Shown in pieces: positions 12,601 to 23,794 of a DNA stretch of 64,000 nt. Origin of the DNA: Pachyseris speciosa (Eukaryota; Cnidaria; Anthozoa; Scleractinia; Pachyseridae); assembly GCA_016490735.1 (NCBI GenBank), contig JAEMWC010000765.1:312501-376500 (forward strand), read 5' to 3'. Each line of letters opens with the position of its first letter. The stretch's first letter is position 1. The notes under the pieces are model-generated. The model saw nothing but the letters and a program-made list of their open reading frames with translations, ran no database searches and had not been told where the DNA came from. Both the position numbers and the translations under genes were made by a program.

Positions 12601-15067
12601 CAAACAAAAGGTCCAGGGGGCAGAAATGTGGAAGAAAAGTGATAAACATCCAGTGCTTTCAGTAGGATTTGAAGCTCGTGATTACATAATGTTAGCACCT
12701 GGCAGAGGTTGTAAAAGGGACTGAAGGCCCCTTCCTCCTAGGGGGGTGTGGCGGCATGCTCCCCCTGAAAATTTTAAAAATTGTGAAGCTTAGGAATGCT
12801 ATTTCCAGTGGTTTGAGAGAGAATATTAACACCCAGGCATTCACTACTTTTTTGGTTAGAAAAAGTATGTTATTGCGTGGTTCAGGTTTATTAGTCTGTG
12901 ATGAAATCTCATGTATAATACATTAGATCAGCAGTTACGTATTTATTACAGATTAAGGTACATTAGTACTTGGCATGCCTTTAATAGACTTGAGAATACT
13001 ATGCCAAAACCCTCTTGTGGTTGCCTACATGCATACATGCAAAAGGACTAACCATCTTCTAATACATGCTGGAAGCTGTGATCTTAAATGATGATGATGT
13101 TTGCAACAACGCTATGTGAAAATATGCAAAAGGAAAATAACTGTGGGTAGCATGCATGAACTGCGATAAAATCTAAGGGGCCTGTATAAATCAAACATTA
13201 AATTACGGTAGTTTTACAATTATAACAATTTTGACTAACAAATTAATTGAAGTGAGTCACTAGTTCCTTTACTTTGGTTTTATTTGTTCACAAGAAATAC
13301 AGCCAGTGATTCGCAAGTGAGCACCCGCCGGAGCACTGGTGGGAGTGAGGTCTTATTGAAAGCACTGAACATCCAGGAAATAAAATGAAACAGCATTTTT
13401 ATAATGAACACCATCCAAACTTGTTATAGTCATCATGTGACTGAAGCTAGAAGCAAAACAGATCAACAGAAATGAAACTTCTTCTTTTCAATTACACTGC
13501 ATCTCCCATATATAGTGAAACACTGCAGGTTTCTGTTAAATTTCATCACAAGCTCTCAAAGGGCAATAAACAACAACAACAATACAATACTTTTTTACTC
13601 AAAACACTTAAAGACATATTTACATGAATGTACATGTACATGGCAAGTGACAAAACTACAGTTGCTTTAAAAATAGATATGCTTAAAGTTAAGCCAGGAG
13701 AATAAAAGAACCTTGCGGTTTTCGAGTTATTCTCCTACCTTTTAAGTGCAAAACAAAATAAGATTAAAGGATTGAAAGAGATGAGTATAAATAAAGTGCA
13801 AACACAAGGAGACAGACCGAACCATATGAGCAGTGGATATAAGCCATGTAATATCTACGTGGCCGGCCTAGCTATCCTTTTTGTTTTTAAAATTTTCAAG
13901 ACAAAACAGTTACTTCATGATGCTGTAGATTGAATACTGCTACCATTAGTATTTTACACATGGCGTAAAATTAGAAGAACTGTGATCTTCCACAGAAGAC
14001 TGCACAATAACTTCCAGGCATGTACAATAACAAGTTCTACAAGAGTTTAGTTGACAAAAAGCAAGCACCCCATTGTAATACCACCAAATATAGCAAAATT
14101 TAAAAAAAAGGCAAAAAATAAATGGCAAAATTATGAATTACTGACAATTTGCATGGTGAGGTAATATTATTTTTCTAAATCAAACTGAGAATTGAGTAAA
14201 AAATATTCACCAATAGTGAGTCTCTTTTCTTTGCCTAATTTTGAGTCAAGTGTGGATTTAGATCAGCTCCCAGCAATTTCTAGCTATCGATTATAATTAT
14301 AGAGGAAATATGATAGAGAGAATAAAATAATTATAAAATAATGTAGCATGAATTTGCTTGTATTTTACCACAAAATCAGTTACTAGGGAACTGTCAGCTA
14401 ATTGCGAATTCAAGGGAAAGTACAATTGTAAACAATTCAACAAAGCCTTCAATGGTCATGCAGTTTCATTAAGCACACAGTTGTATCACACTCAAAGTTT
14501 TGCTGCTAGAATAACATACTGCGGGATAAACTTCTTCTGGTCAGTCTTGCTATGTTTCCAATTTTTAAAGCAAATTTAAACTACAATTAAATCAATATAT
14601 TCACCAGGTCATCTTCCGGAGAAAATCCAACCAGCCCTGATTCATTATGAGATTTATTCCAAGATGCTCTGACAAGTTCTGCATCTTCCTTTCTGCAAAG
14701 AATACAACAAAAATTGGCACATAACAAGAGAACTGAATGTTCTGTTAAAAACATTCAGTTAAAATAAAAATTAAACATAATTCATTGATGACAACAAGAA
14801 CTTGAAAATATTACACTGTTCCCATGACTACGAATTAAATTGACCAGTCTGCAGGCTTAAGAGACATGCTGTGCTTGTCACTTAGGCGAGGGAAAAATAA
14901 TGTCCCCCACCTCCTGCAGTCCACTGAGTGTCAAAATAATCAATCAATCAATCAGTCAATCAATTGATCAATAATCAATCAATCAATCAGCCAACCAACC
15001 AATCGATCAGCCAACCAACCAACCAATCAATCAATCAATCAGCCAACCAACCAATCAATCAGCCAAC

Positions 15068-15102
<35 letters not shown>

Positions 15103-15228
15103 CAAACAATCAATCAATCAACCAACCAACCAACCAATCAATCGATCAATCAATCAATCAGCCATCAATTGATCAATCATCAATCAATCATCAATCAATA
15201 ACTTTTTTAAAGTGTCTAACCTTCTACG

Positions 15229-15269
<41 letters not shown>

Positions 15270-18200
15270 AGAGACACTGTTCTAACATAGCCCGTTTAAC
15301 GGATAATGGACGCCATATTGAATATATTGAATTCGCGAAGCACTATGGGTAAAAAAGGGGGCATAATTTCCAAGATGGCGTCGCTCGAGTGTGGAGATGC
15401 GGAAAATGATGTAGATTATTTTAAAGGCTGGGGAGTAGAAAAGTTGAAATCCTATTTGGCAGAAAGAGAAGTCCCTATAGGCAACACAAACAAACAAGGA
15501 TTATTAAACCTTGCGGTTTTTGCACGTAAATTGGGGCTTAAAGTAGTCAAAAGTGTTCGAGAAAGTCAGAGAGAAGTAGAGAGAGAACGTTTAATAAAAT
15601 TATGTCTAGAAGGAGGGAGAATTAATCTTCCTGACCCGGAAACGTTACTTGAAGGATGGGAAGGTAGTGCATTCAGCTACCCTGAGCTATCACAGATCAA
15701 TGTGGAAAAATATTGGGATGAAAGTGAGTACGTTATAGTGTTTGACTGAATTCAAAGCCGGTCTAAATGTCACAGTGATTTCCAATAAATAATAACCAAT
15801 AATTCCCTGGTCTCGAAATTTTTGTTTGAACAGAAAGGATGTAGTCGGACGAGTTTATTGCATTCATCAGCTCATTTTATACAGCTACACTAACTGCAGA
15901 ACAGACCATGCACATATATGTGGCATAAACAATTACTAATTACAATTTACAATTTATAATATTGATACCTACATTTAAATTCAGAAAACAAGGCCATAGG
16001 CATCAAGACAGGAGGAAAGGAGGCACTAAGAGATGGAAAATCACTATTTTTGTCCGGGCATGTTAAAGAACCTAAATACCATGGAATCAGTGGCAACATT
16101 TCCTATTGTTTTGTAAAAGCAAAGGTTGGTGATACTCTATTTTCCATTTTATGACACCATGACACCCTTTTTTTGTTTTGTACTTTATACTAACTGATGT
16201 ACTTAACTACCTTACAGGTTGTTCGTGAGACAACAGTTTCTGCTGCCCCATACACATCCTGGGTAATTCTGCACAAACAAAATGCAACCATCTCTAATGC
16301 CTTCTGCTCATGCCCAGCTGGGTATGTTATTATTGTTGAATGATTTCACTTAATCTTTCACAGTAAATCAATTAGTGATATCAAAACTTAACTGTGGATA
16401 ATTATGCAATGTAATGAGCTGTATTTACTTCGCAGAGTAAGAGGGAGCTGTAAGCATGTTGCAGGGATTTGCCACCATATACTTGCAGCAATTGCTAGAG
16501 GTGAAAATGTGTCTGTAACATCAAGGGAGCAAGCATGGGATCTTCCCTCTGGCAAACATCAGCATGAACCTGACTTCCTCAGAAACATAACCATTAAAAA
16601 AATTAAAGGTAAGCTTTTTTAAAATATTATAGTTTACAGTTTATAGTTTATAGTTACCAGTTTAATTACATTAATTTTCTTTGTCCTGTTCCTCTATTTG
16701 TTTTCCTAAAGGAAACTGCCAACTGGAAAGTAAAGGAGCAAAGGGCAATAGATTCAATTTTGATCCAAGAGCTTTGAAGGACCAAGGACTAAAACAAATA
16801 CAGGATTTGGATCTTGAAGGACTGAGAAAAGCTTCTGATGGCAAGGCTGCAATTCTCAAATTCTTCCCCCAAGAACACCTTGCTCGGCAAGAATGTCCAG
16901 ATTTAAGTGATGCAGCTGTTGTAATGGAGTACTCAGTGACTGCCGAAGAAGAGAAGCCACTTCCGCCAACCATTCCAGAAATAGCTAATCAGTGTGATTC
17001 AGCAGATGAGTTACTGGAGGCTGCCTTTAGACCCCTCTCATTTGATGATGTGAAAAGGATATCTGCTGCAACAGTCCAACAAAGTAATAATGAGTTGTGG
17101 TTTTCTGTCAGAACTGGCAGAATAACTGCAAGTAAATTAAAAAATTGTTTAGACAAGGTAGATCTTGAAGAAGGAAAGGTTAGGGGGGAAACTACTTCGT
17201 ATGTGAAGCAGATAATGAATTACTACCCCAAAGCACATTCCCCAGCAATAAACTGGGGTATCTACAATGAGCCTCATGCCATTGCAGACTTTGTGAAAGC
17301 CCAACGTGGTTTTCATAAGCGCATTAAAGTGAACCCTTGTGGGGTATTTGTCTGTGGACAATACCCATTCATTGCAGCATCAGCTGATGCCATAGTCACT
17401 TGCAGCTGCTGTGGAGACCGACCACTAGAGGTAAAAAACCCTTTCAAGTACAGACACTTGTCCATTGTAAACTATGCAACACAGAAGGATTCCTGCCTTG
17501 AAATCCTTGAAAATGGAACAATCTCTCTAAAATATGACCATGCTTACTACACTCAGGTACAACTGCAGATCCTTGCCACTGAAGCAGAGGTGGGCTATTT
17601 TTGTGTGGGAACAGCTGCCCCTGATTGTAATTTGCATTGCCAAGAGGTGGATATGAATACTGATTTCCTTGAAGATGCTGTAGCTAAGGCAGAGGTTTTC
17701 TTTAAGCAGGTGGTAGTGCCGGAGCTAATTACTGGAGATGTAAGAAGAGGAATGCAAGATGTCGCTGCGGTGACTGCAATGTCTGATGCTAATGATGGTA
17801 CAGAAAATTTCCCTTGTGGAAAATGTGGTTTGGAGTGCCCTGAAGAGCCCGAAGAGTTTAATGAAATGAGTGTTGGCTGTGACAGTTGCAACCACTGGTT
17901 TCACTGGCAATGTGTCAACTTAACAGGGAAAGAAACTTTTCTCAAAGATCAGAATGTTAAATGGATGTGCGACTCCTGCTCTACTAGATCTTATTAATTA
18001 GATAGAATTTAACCCTCTCAAATTAAGGTGTAAAAAAAATTACATTTCTAAGGCTGTTGTTCAAAGGATGGGCCGGCAATGCTATCATCTCAACGAACCA
18101 CTATCCAGTGGTTAGCATATTTGGTTTTGTGAAGAATTATCCTCTGAATAGCAATTTTTGTGGTGCACAGTTTTATCCATTCCTTTCACAATTGTGCTAA

Positions 18201-21200
18201 GTGATAGGATTCTAACCTCTTTTCAGTTTCAAATTTGACTGGGTTAAATATCTTTTAAAAAACTGTATCATTAAAAAAACAAATTCAGTGTCACATAACT
18301 ACAAACTTATTGACAGTGCAGAGGTATGATTGGTTCTTGAAGGTTAACAATTGCACAAATAACTACTGCCATGTGGTCAAATAGGTCAAACATGTCCAAG
18401 GGTAGCTCAGATGTTAAGATGTCAAAGTCCTTTACTCTGCCAATCACTCGCTCAATATGAATTCGCGCATTTGCCACCTGCTTAGTGCGAGCATCATCTT
18501 CCAAGGAAAACTGCTGCTTCTTCTTCAGAAAGGGGGGGATAGCAAGGCTTACTTGATAGGGAAGCAGAAGTTCTTGTATGTTAAAGCCTCGATCTGCAAG
18601 GACGGTGTCTCCAGGTTCAAATTTGGATAGAATCCCACTCTCCTTGACAAGTCTTTTATCACTCATTCCTCCTCCTGCCGCACATGAAACAAAGGAAACT
18701 GTTCCCACAGGTGTACAGGCAACCAAAAGCTTAGCAGTTGTTCTTCCTTTGTAAAAGGAATATATCTGTCCATTAGCCAGGGCTAATGAGGGCCTCTGAA
18801 GAGGCACTTCAGTACAGTCAATGATGGCAATGACATTCTTGTATTTCTTAAAACAGTCAGGGTAGTAATTCTGTGCTTGTTCTCGTGTTGGCCAGAAGAT
18901 GAGAGGCTTAAGTTCTAATGCAAGAAGAGGAAGCCATGTGGACAGAATAACTGTCACAAGACTTGAAGATACTCCAAACAAATGACCAAGGAATTGGCTA
19001 TTTAAACTAAGTCGTAACTTCATCAGTGTTATTAACAGTTCATTCTCAGGAGACAAAACTCTTTCTGGCCCGGGCTTCTTGCTTTGGCCCATCTGATAAC
19101 TCTTGAGTTTGTGTGACTCTGGTCCCCTGTAATATTGCATGAAGGGCACTTTTTCTTTAACTTGATCATAAATCCATTTGAATAAACTATAATTTTCTAG
19201 TCCAGTGTATAACTTCATAAGGGAATCAGAATGTTTTATTTTGTCTACAGAACAATAGTCTCCCTTGGTTCTTTCAATAATTACTTGGTTTGCTTCAGCA
19301 AGAGACTTTTGTAGCTGTTCATTTTCATTTTTGAGCCTTTCATTTTCCTCAAGTATGGACAAAATTTGCTTTCTACACTTCAAGCATAGTCTAGTTTGAC
19401 AAGCAAATTCTTCTACACAAGATCCACTTTGCTCATACATACAGTATGTGTGATCATTTTCCCAGGCTTTTGAAATCGATGTCAGAGACTCATTTGCTCC
19501 CTTTGTATTGTCTTCAGATAGAACTTCAGTATTTTGTTCAGGTAGAACTCCTGTATTGTCTTCAGGAAGAACTTCAAGCTTTTTAGATTTCCGACTGCTT
19601 GTCTGGGTATGGGTTTCTTTTCTTTTAATGGTACCTGTTCGAGTGGTTATGAACACATCACTTTGCTCATCAACAACATTCCAGGACTCGATAATTCTTG
19701 AAACCTCTTGATTACGAGTTTCCTTATCTGTATCATACCCCCTCAACCAGAGCTCAGGGTGTGGGTGGTCTCCCAGGGGTTTACTGTGTACAAAATGATT
19801 ACTGCAGACCTTTGTGTTTGCTGTCACTTGAAAGTTTTCGCGGTTGATAAGTCTCTCCCATAATTTAAAGTGCTTTTGCTTCGGCATGTGCCACTTTAAA
19901 CAATGAACATGGGGTTTTATAACACACCTGCAATCAAGTATACACCTTATTCCAAAATGGCGGCCGCTCGGAATGATCTGGGGAGAGCAGCGCGGAAACG
20001 AGGCATCAAGGGCCAACTCGAAGTCAAGCACGTAAACAGCAATGGCGTTCGTCGTATCTATCAGGAGAATTGAAGACATACCTGGCAGTTCGTTGAACGG
20101 ATGGCATCCTAATCAGTTGAAAAATGCTTAACTAAAATTTTGGTTCAAGTGTCGTGGTGATTCTTGTAAAGGTTTACGTAATTACCAAAGCACAATTTTG
20201 TAAGCGGTAAGTGATATAGTATATAGTGATTTTGCTGTCGGAAACGCCGACCTTGCTAAGGCTGCTAAGGTCAATTAAGTCTCTTTTTTTTTCTTTTCTT
20301 TTCTTTTCTTTTTATTTGGTCTCGCAGGTTAAAAGACTGGCAGCCGTTGGCTGATGTGGACCTGCGTTACTAATTTACATATTTACAATTAATAAAGTAA
20401 AAAAGACCAAATGTGTGCAATATACGAATAATAAAAAATAATACCTATTAGTGTCAATAGTAATAAAAATGATGTGATTTATTCATGATCAGTGAACTCT
20501 CCTTTTCAAAGGTGAAATTGTTAATAAATTTGGAGAGTTGCTTTCGACGATTTTTAAACAATGTGACATTATCATAGTCTTTAACGCTACTGGGAATTGA
20601 GTTCCAGATCATAGTTCCTCTGTGTCGAAGAGAAAGTCTGCCTATTTCCTTTTTGGGTCTATCCAGTACCAGTTGTTTAGATCGTCCAGAGTCATACTTT
20701 GTCGCTTTCACAGAAAACAATTCAGTTATTTGAGTTGGGCCAGCTTGATAAAAGGCTTGGTGGATGTGTTTTAATATAGCTTTTTTTATACATGTATGAT
20801 AATGGAGCCAGTTGGCTTTTTGTAGAACATGAGTGTTATCTCGGTCGCGTGGTAGATCGTGAATAAGCCTGGCTGCTTTTGTGTGAATCTCCTCTAATTT
20901 ATTGAATAGCGGTGCGGTGCATCCACCCCATACTGGAATGCAGTAGGAGACCCCTGATACAACTGTTTTGAAATAGATTTCCTCGAGTACTTTGGGGGGA
21001 AGGCGTGGCATTCTCCTCAAAGCTCCAAGCTATTTCCTGTAACTCTTGCATAATTTATTTGCTTCGTTCTTTTTTTATGTGGCTTCGTTCTTTTACAGCG
21101 TGAATGAGTATTATTTGAATTAAAAGACCGACTATCTTCTAGTCGACCCGGACGAAAATCTCATTCATACCTGGCATATAACGACTGAGCCGGTAAAGAG

Positions 21201-23794
21201 CTTTTCAGGCTGAGGTTAGCGCTAATCATTGATTAAGATGTATTAAAGCCTGTAAGTTCAGTTGTCATAAGATGGTATTTAACCCGGGTTAGCGCTAACC
21301 ATGCTTTGAGCAACTGGGCCCAGGGAAGCTGACTACAACACTACAAACATGTAGAAAAAATATTTACCTGGGATTAACTTAACCAAAATTTTATTTGCTT
21401 GGAACGCTAAAAAGGTGATTTAAATTAAGTTTTTTTTACTCGGAAATGTAGTTCAGAAAATCAGAAATAATTGTTCAAAATAGTCAGCAAACTGAAAATA
21501 AATGGTCATGTTGCCTGTACGCAAGTTATGTGCTTATGGTTACAAACACATCACATTTGACTGACAACACTAAACAGAGTAAATGCACTAGACTGTCCCA
21601 TATGTGGAAGATTTTTGTCTTGTTGTTCACACACTCCACATGGATTTGAAGGGAGACAATTTGTTGTGTTTGCACAACTTCCTCAGAGGTCATTTGACCT
21701 TTGGTTCCAATAAAAAGTGCCCCATGGAAAGTTGACTAATAAATGTTTTGGCACCCCAGGTGAGATTCCTGTGAGCTCCTTCAGATTGGTATGCCGGTTT
21801 TTATACGAGCTATAAAAAGATCACTGTTTACACAAAGACTCTCAAGCATTTGACAGCAGAGCTCACTGCAGTCAATTATGACCCTGGTAGAAGGATATTT
21901 ATCTTTAAAATCAGCAGGCATGTGGTCATTGATCTTTGCCCTTGAGGGTCATACTGAAATGATGCTGACCTTTAGAAACAAAATTAATCCAGGCTTATTG
22001 CCTTGGTCTTCCTTGTTCAGGGGCATCTTCATCAATTCTCTAATTCATATTTGCTACATCATGAGAAGGTGAATGCCAATAATTACTGTTTTCACCTTCT
22101 TTTACTGGATTTAAATACTGGATTATACTCTTGAAAATGTCTCTATTGGGAAATCCAGAATAAAAAGCTAAATCTTTAACTGACTTCATAAATCTATCGA
22201 CGCTAAATACTTTCGATCGTAAATCTTGGAAATATCCGCCTCGAATTGTCGGAGTTTTTCAGTAAGCTCGGCTTTCTCACAGTCCAGATCATGGATAGCT
22301 TTCTCACAGTCGTTTTATAGCTCCCTAGAATCTCTACCAGGAGAAATATCTGAATCACGATGTCTTGGTTGATGACAGTAGGTCAGGAGTTGCTGAGGTT
22401 TGCCTCCGTCTTTTTCGTTTGATGTGACTACTATGCTCTGGTGCTTTTCGTTTTACGAGCGAAAAAAGCGGATGGCGCAGCAGTAGTTTTCAAAGTTTTC
22501 TCGCGACCAGCAAACGAACAAATGTAACCCGAAGACTTGAAGTGGCGCAAACATACTCTTGATCGAGTGTTTTGTCACTTAAAGTTAATCCAAGATCCCT
22601 TCGTATGGCAACAATCCATTCGGCTTGAACACACTACACGTCGGTCTTCTGGAAACTTCTGATAAGAGATTTTCACACCATTTTTCCACATAAATTTTCT
22701 TAGGACAGAATGGAATAGAGCAATTTTGAAGCATGATCGCTCACGATTACCATATGGAAACACCACAAGATTTTCACGCCGGCCCTCGATGCCTCGTTTC
22801 CGTGCTGCTCTCCCCAGATCATTCCGAGTGGCCGCCATTTTGGAATAAGGTGTATTTGCATCAACCTTCAGAAGTTTTATATTAGCTTACATAAATGTAT
22901 CTTTTCTAATATCAAAGAAAAACTTATAACTTCAGTAAAAAGAAATGGAATGAATAAAACCAAATGATGTTACAACAACACCACGCCACAGTTTTGTTGG
23001 CAAACGTAAGCTTCAACACACACATGCTTGTTAACTTCCAGAAATGCGAGATCAGTTCTTTAAAATCACATGCGAAAAATATCACCTTTCTGGTTTTCTC
23101 CGATCATTGGAACAGCCAAAAACGGCACAGTGGTCACCTCCACCCATATATTAATTTAGCGATAACGTCGCTTGCGACTTGACAATAGTAAAATGTCCAC
23201 AATCCACAAGTTCACAGCATCAACAACGAGCGGCGAAGCGATGCCCCCTTTTTGACCCATAGTCCTTTGCGTAATCATTTATTCAATATGGCGTCCAATA
23301 TCCGTAAAACGGGCTATTATAGAAATGTACTGCCTATCTAAAACCACTGTCCCTTCATCACAAAGGCAACAACTTACCCCTTACGGAATGCTGGATGCAA
23401 GCCTGAAGCCTGTGACTAGTATGGCACAGTTCCCTCTACCCATTAAGATCTTACAAAATTTTGTTCAATTTGTACAATAGTAATGACAAGAAAGAGAATA
23501 ATTAAACTTATTTACAACCGGGATGGACCAGGTGGGAGAGCTCGAAGCACAGCCCTGAAATAGATCTTGAGCACTCGTATGCAGTGCGCGCGTTTCACCC
23601 GCACAACCTTATGACTCCAAAATCAACAAATAAGGCTAACACTGTACTCACTGGAAATCTGTCTTAGCGTGTCCAGATGTCAAATCCACTTTTCCACACT
23701 TCTGCTTCGTGCAGAAGATCAATAGCAATGCGAGAATTGACCCCATCACTAACGTTCCCAACAAACCAAGCGCAACTATGATCACTGGAGTCAT
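6642..23794 (-). CDS. TMEM98: TMEM98-like transmembrane protein, complete 7-exon gene
   Basis: The coding exons on the minus strand are 23652-23794, 14605-14692, 12465-12505, 9348-9497, 8579-8638, 7621-7660 and 6642-6875. All have GT/AG sites and matching phases, giving 251 residues against about 226 in vertebrates. Residues 1-28 form one membrane helix (VIIVALGLLGTLVMG...). The conserved cytosolic domain is clear: DAENLISHCIDLLKSCHILT, IVAAAKHIQPRVDDLVVAMY, RSTALYKSVCNLLQ, then TLGWTEEIIASIERHMEAL, in the order of human TMEM98. In vertebrates TMEM98 is an ER/plasma-membrane protein that restrains self-cleavage of the transcription factor MYRF; that role here is inference. The Ser/Cys-rich C-terminal extension differs from vertebrates. 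Intron 1 (about 9 kb) carries an 8 kb DNA transposon, and introns 4-6 carry MITE and LINE debris. The gene is divergent from the cytochrome b561 gene. Confidence 0.9.
7345..7400. repeat. Short tandem repeat, unit about 16 bp (GACTGTCATGTGACTG type)
   Basis: CTGTCATGTGACTGTCATGG is repeated about three times in TMEM98 intron 6. Confidence 0.7.
7691..8350 (-). mobile_element. Degenerate LINE 3' end (CR1/L2-type) in TMEM98 intron 5
   Basis: The minus strand shows a decayed C-terminal segment (SILAWNKLPTDTKSVDSLHT, FKCRLYIL) of the type that closes CR1/L2 ORF2, with stops. It ends in AATAAAGTTAAAGTTAAA at the 7691 side. The 5' part is missing. Confidence 0.55.
8801..9223. mobile_element. hAT-like MITE with C/G-run termini, copy 2, in TMEM98 intron 4
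   Basis: The element is flanked by the exact 8 bp duplication CACAGACA (8793-8800 and 9224-9231). The ends CCCGGGGAGAGGGGG and CCCCCTCCCTGGG are inverted relative to each other. The interior matches 3420-3827, sharing the GGCTCCGCCC and CCCCTTACCCTTTTATATACC blocks. Confidence 0.85.
9560..11400. other. Part of TMEM98 intron 3 without recognisable features
   Basis: No exon, domain or TIR was identified. The frame at 10194-10460 has no family resemblance. Around 10780-10920 there is a loose GGGGTGGAGGG-type G-rich stretch. Confidence 0.5.
11410..11709 (+). repeat. Possible LINE 3' UTR ending in (TAAA)n
   Basis: An AT/T-rich segment ends in a TAAATAAATAAATAAATAA-type tail at about 11690-11708. 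The tail resembles that of the LINE ending at 42408. No coding part remains. Confidence 0.35.
11824..12070. mobile_element. MITE family with GAGCGGTTTTCA termini, copy A (one end damaged)
   Basis: Starts TA-GAGCGGTTTTCACTTGAGTG and contains the family's CCAATCA/TGATTGG blocks with ATTGGTTTTGGTTTTGC. The right terminus is lost at the junction with copy B. The apparent peptide with GFASHWLRKWREF is a shadow of the repeat and recurs in each copy. Confidence 0.7.
12077..12379. mobile_element. MITE family with GAGCGCTTTTCA termini, copy B
   Basis: Begins GAGCGCTTTTCAACTGAGTG after TA and ends CTGAAAACCACTC before TA. An extra internal copy of the terminal motif (TTGAAAACTGCTCTAAC) precedes the right end. 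It lies next to copy A and is similar to 62912-63193. A TA duplication suits a Tc1/mariner-like or related source. Confidence 0.75.
12506..14604. other. TMEM98 intron 2, no confident features
   Basis: AT-rich. AATAAACAACAACAACAATA at about 13566 may be the tail of a minus-strand retroelement whose body I cannot identify. No TIR or exon was found. Confidence 0.5.
14938..15200. repeat. (CAAT)n / (CAAC)n microsatellite
   Basis: Runs of CAATCAATCAAT mixed with CAACCAACCAAC and CAGCCAACC, about 260 bp, in TMEM98 intron 1. It yields a spurious Gln/Asn/Ser-rich frame. Confidence 0.95.
15230..15270. repeat. (CTA)n microsatellite beside the transposon boundary
   Basis: About 13 consecutive CTA units, ending roughly 20 bp before the left transposon end. 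Confidence 0.95.
15375..17997 (+). CDS. Transposon accessory protein: SAP-like, SWIM zinc finger, YqaJ exonuclease domain, PHD finger
   Basis: Five exons join in phase: 15375-15723, 15985-16124, 16218-16321, 16436-16608 and 16712-17997, giving 683 residues. The start is ATG at 15375 (MASLECGDAEND); an ATG at 15306 lies within the TIR and is in the same frame. In order there is a SAP-like motif (VEKLKSYLAEREVPIG), a SWIM zinc finger (CSCPAG...GSCKHVAGICHH), and a lambda-exonuclease/YqaJ domain opening at LWFSVRTGRITASKLK. The acidic and Lys nuclease residues are visible in AASADAIV and PLEVKNP. A C-terminal PHD-like finger follows (CGKCGLEC, GCDSCNHWFHWQC, WMCDSC). It likely acts on DNA ends during transposition, which is inference. 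It is convergent with the transposase, with a 309 bp gap. Confidence 0.9.
18307..23147 (-). CDS. THAP-domain DDE transposase, two exons, intact
   Basis: Exon 1 is 23086-23147 (MGGGDHCAVFGCSNDRRKPE) and exon 2 is 18307-19927, joined in phase to 560 residues. The unspliced frame extending to 20079 is misleading, because its first 50 residues are intronic. The C2CH THAP finger is complete across the junction: C7, C12, C62, H65, with HMP and W44 in place. Next come a Ser/Glu-rich linker with repeats (VLPEDNTG, VLPEQNTE, VLSEDNTK), a coiled coil (ILEENERLKNENEQLQ), and an HTH_Tnp_4-type helix region (LLITLMKLRLSLNSQFLGHL). The DDE_Tnp_4 fold follows, with D391 (IIDCTEVP), D466 (VLADRGFN) and E513 (HIERVIGR). 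It should bind the element's ends and catalyse excision and integration. The roughly 3.2 kb intron is filled with foreign elements. Confidence 0.9.
20283..21085 (-). mobile_element. 5'-truncated LINE (CR1/L2/Jockey-type) 3' fragment
   Basis: The minus strand encodes the end of ORF2: PPKVLEEIYFKTVVSGVSYC, IPVWGGC, LEEIHTKAARLIHDLPRD, and RGTMIWNSIPSSVKDYDNV, closing at about 20454. A tail reading as (AAAAG)n on that strand follows at about 20285-20325. The RT core is missing. It is nested within the decayed THAP element. Confidence 0.8.
22100..22838 (-). pseudogene. Frameshifted THAP-transposase N-terminal remnant
   Basis: Reading from MAATRNDLGRAARKRG at 22838, pieces of a THAP finger appear in successive frames. 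These are CSIPFC (C-x4-C), NGVKISYQKFPEDRR, EWIVAIRRDLG, EYVCA, then RHFKSSGYICSF. A coiled-coil piece (CEKAELTEKLRQFEADISK) and FYSGFPNRDIFKSIIQYLNP, typical of a THAP transposase just before its HTH, follow near 22100-22300. Several frameshifts and stops separate them. No DDE part is visible. Confidence 0.65.

Larger units (their letters stand above)
19939..22853 (-). mobile_element. Decayed second THAP-type transposon nested in the transposase intron
   Basis: Inverted ends of about 75 bp: left CACCTTATTCCAAAATGGCG and the complement of the right CACCTTATTCCAAAATGGCG, continuing into CTCGGAATGATCTGGGG and AACGAGGCATC. Both are next to TA. The left end lies a few bases from the transposase 3' splice site. 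Both TIRs open a frame, MAA(A/T)RNDLGRAARKRG. The rest is about 2.9 kb with a LINE fragment inside, so little of the original element remains. Confidence 0.7.
15290..23314. mobile_element. ISL2EU-like DNA transposon, 8025 bp, apparently coding-complete
   Basis: The inverted ends match well. The left reads GCCCGTTTAACGGATAATGG and the complement of the right reads GCCCGTTTTACGGATATTGG. Similarity continues for over 60 bp (CGCCATATTGAAT, ACTATGGGT, AAAGGGGGCAT). A TA flanks both sides (15288-15289 and 23315-23316). It carries two convergent genes, a YqaJ-type nuclease protein (+) and a THAP-DDE transposase (-). From what I know of the ISL2EU superfamily, the TA duplication and the transposase plus YqaJ protein fit it; the superfamily name is from memory. 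It is inserted in TMEM98 intron 1. Its transposase intron has been invaded by a second element and a LINE. No disabling change was seen in either gene. Confidence 0.85.

Noticed and set aside
14964..15290. Gln/Asn/Ser-rich protein
   Set aside because: Produced wholly by the (CAAT)n and (CTA)n microsatellites.
16681..17997. Integrated phage or viral recombinase (YqaJ)
   Set aside because: The gene has spliceosomal introns, SWIM and PHD parts, and lies inside a eukaryotic DNA transposon with matching TIRs.
19930..20079. N-terminal extension of the THAP transposase in the unspliced frame
   Set aside because: It runs through a splice acceptor and antisense of a nested TIR; the true first exon with the zinc ligands is at 23086-23147.
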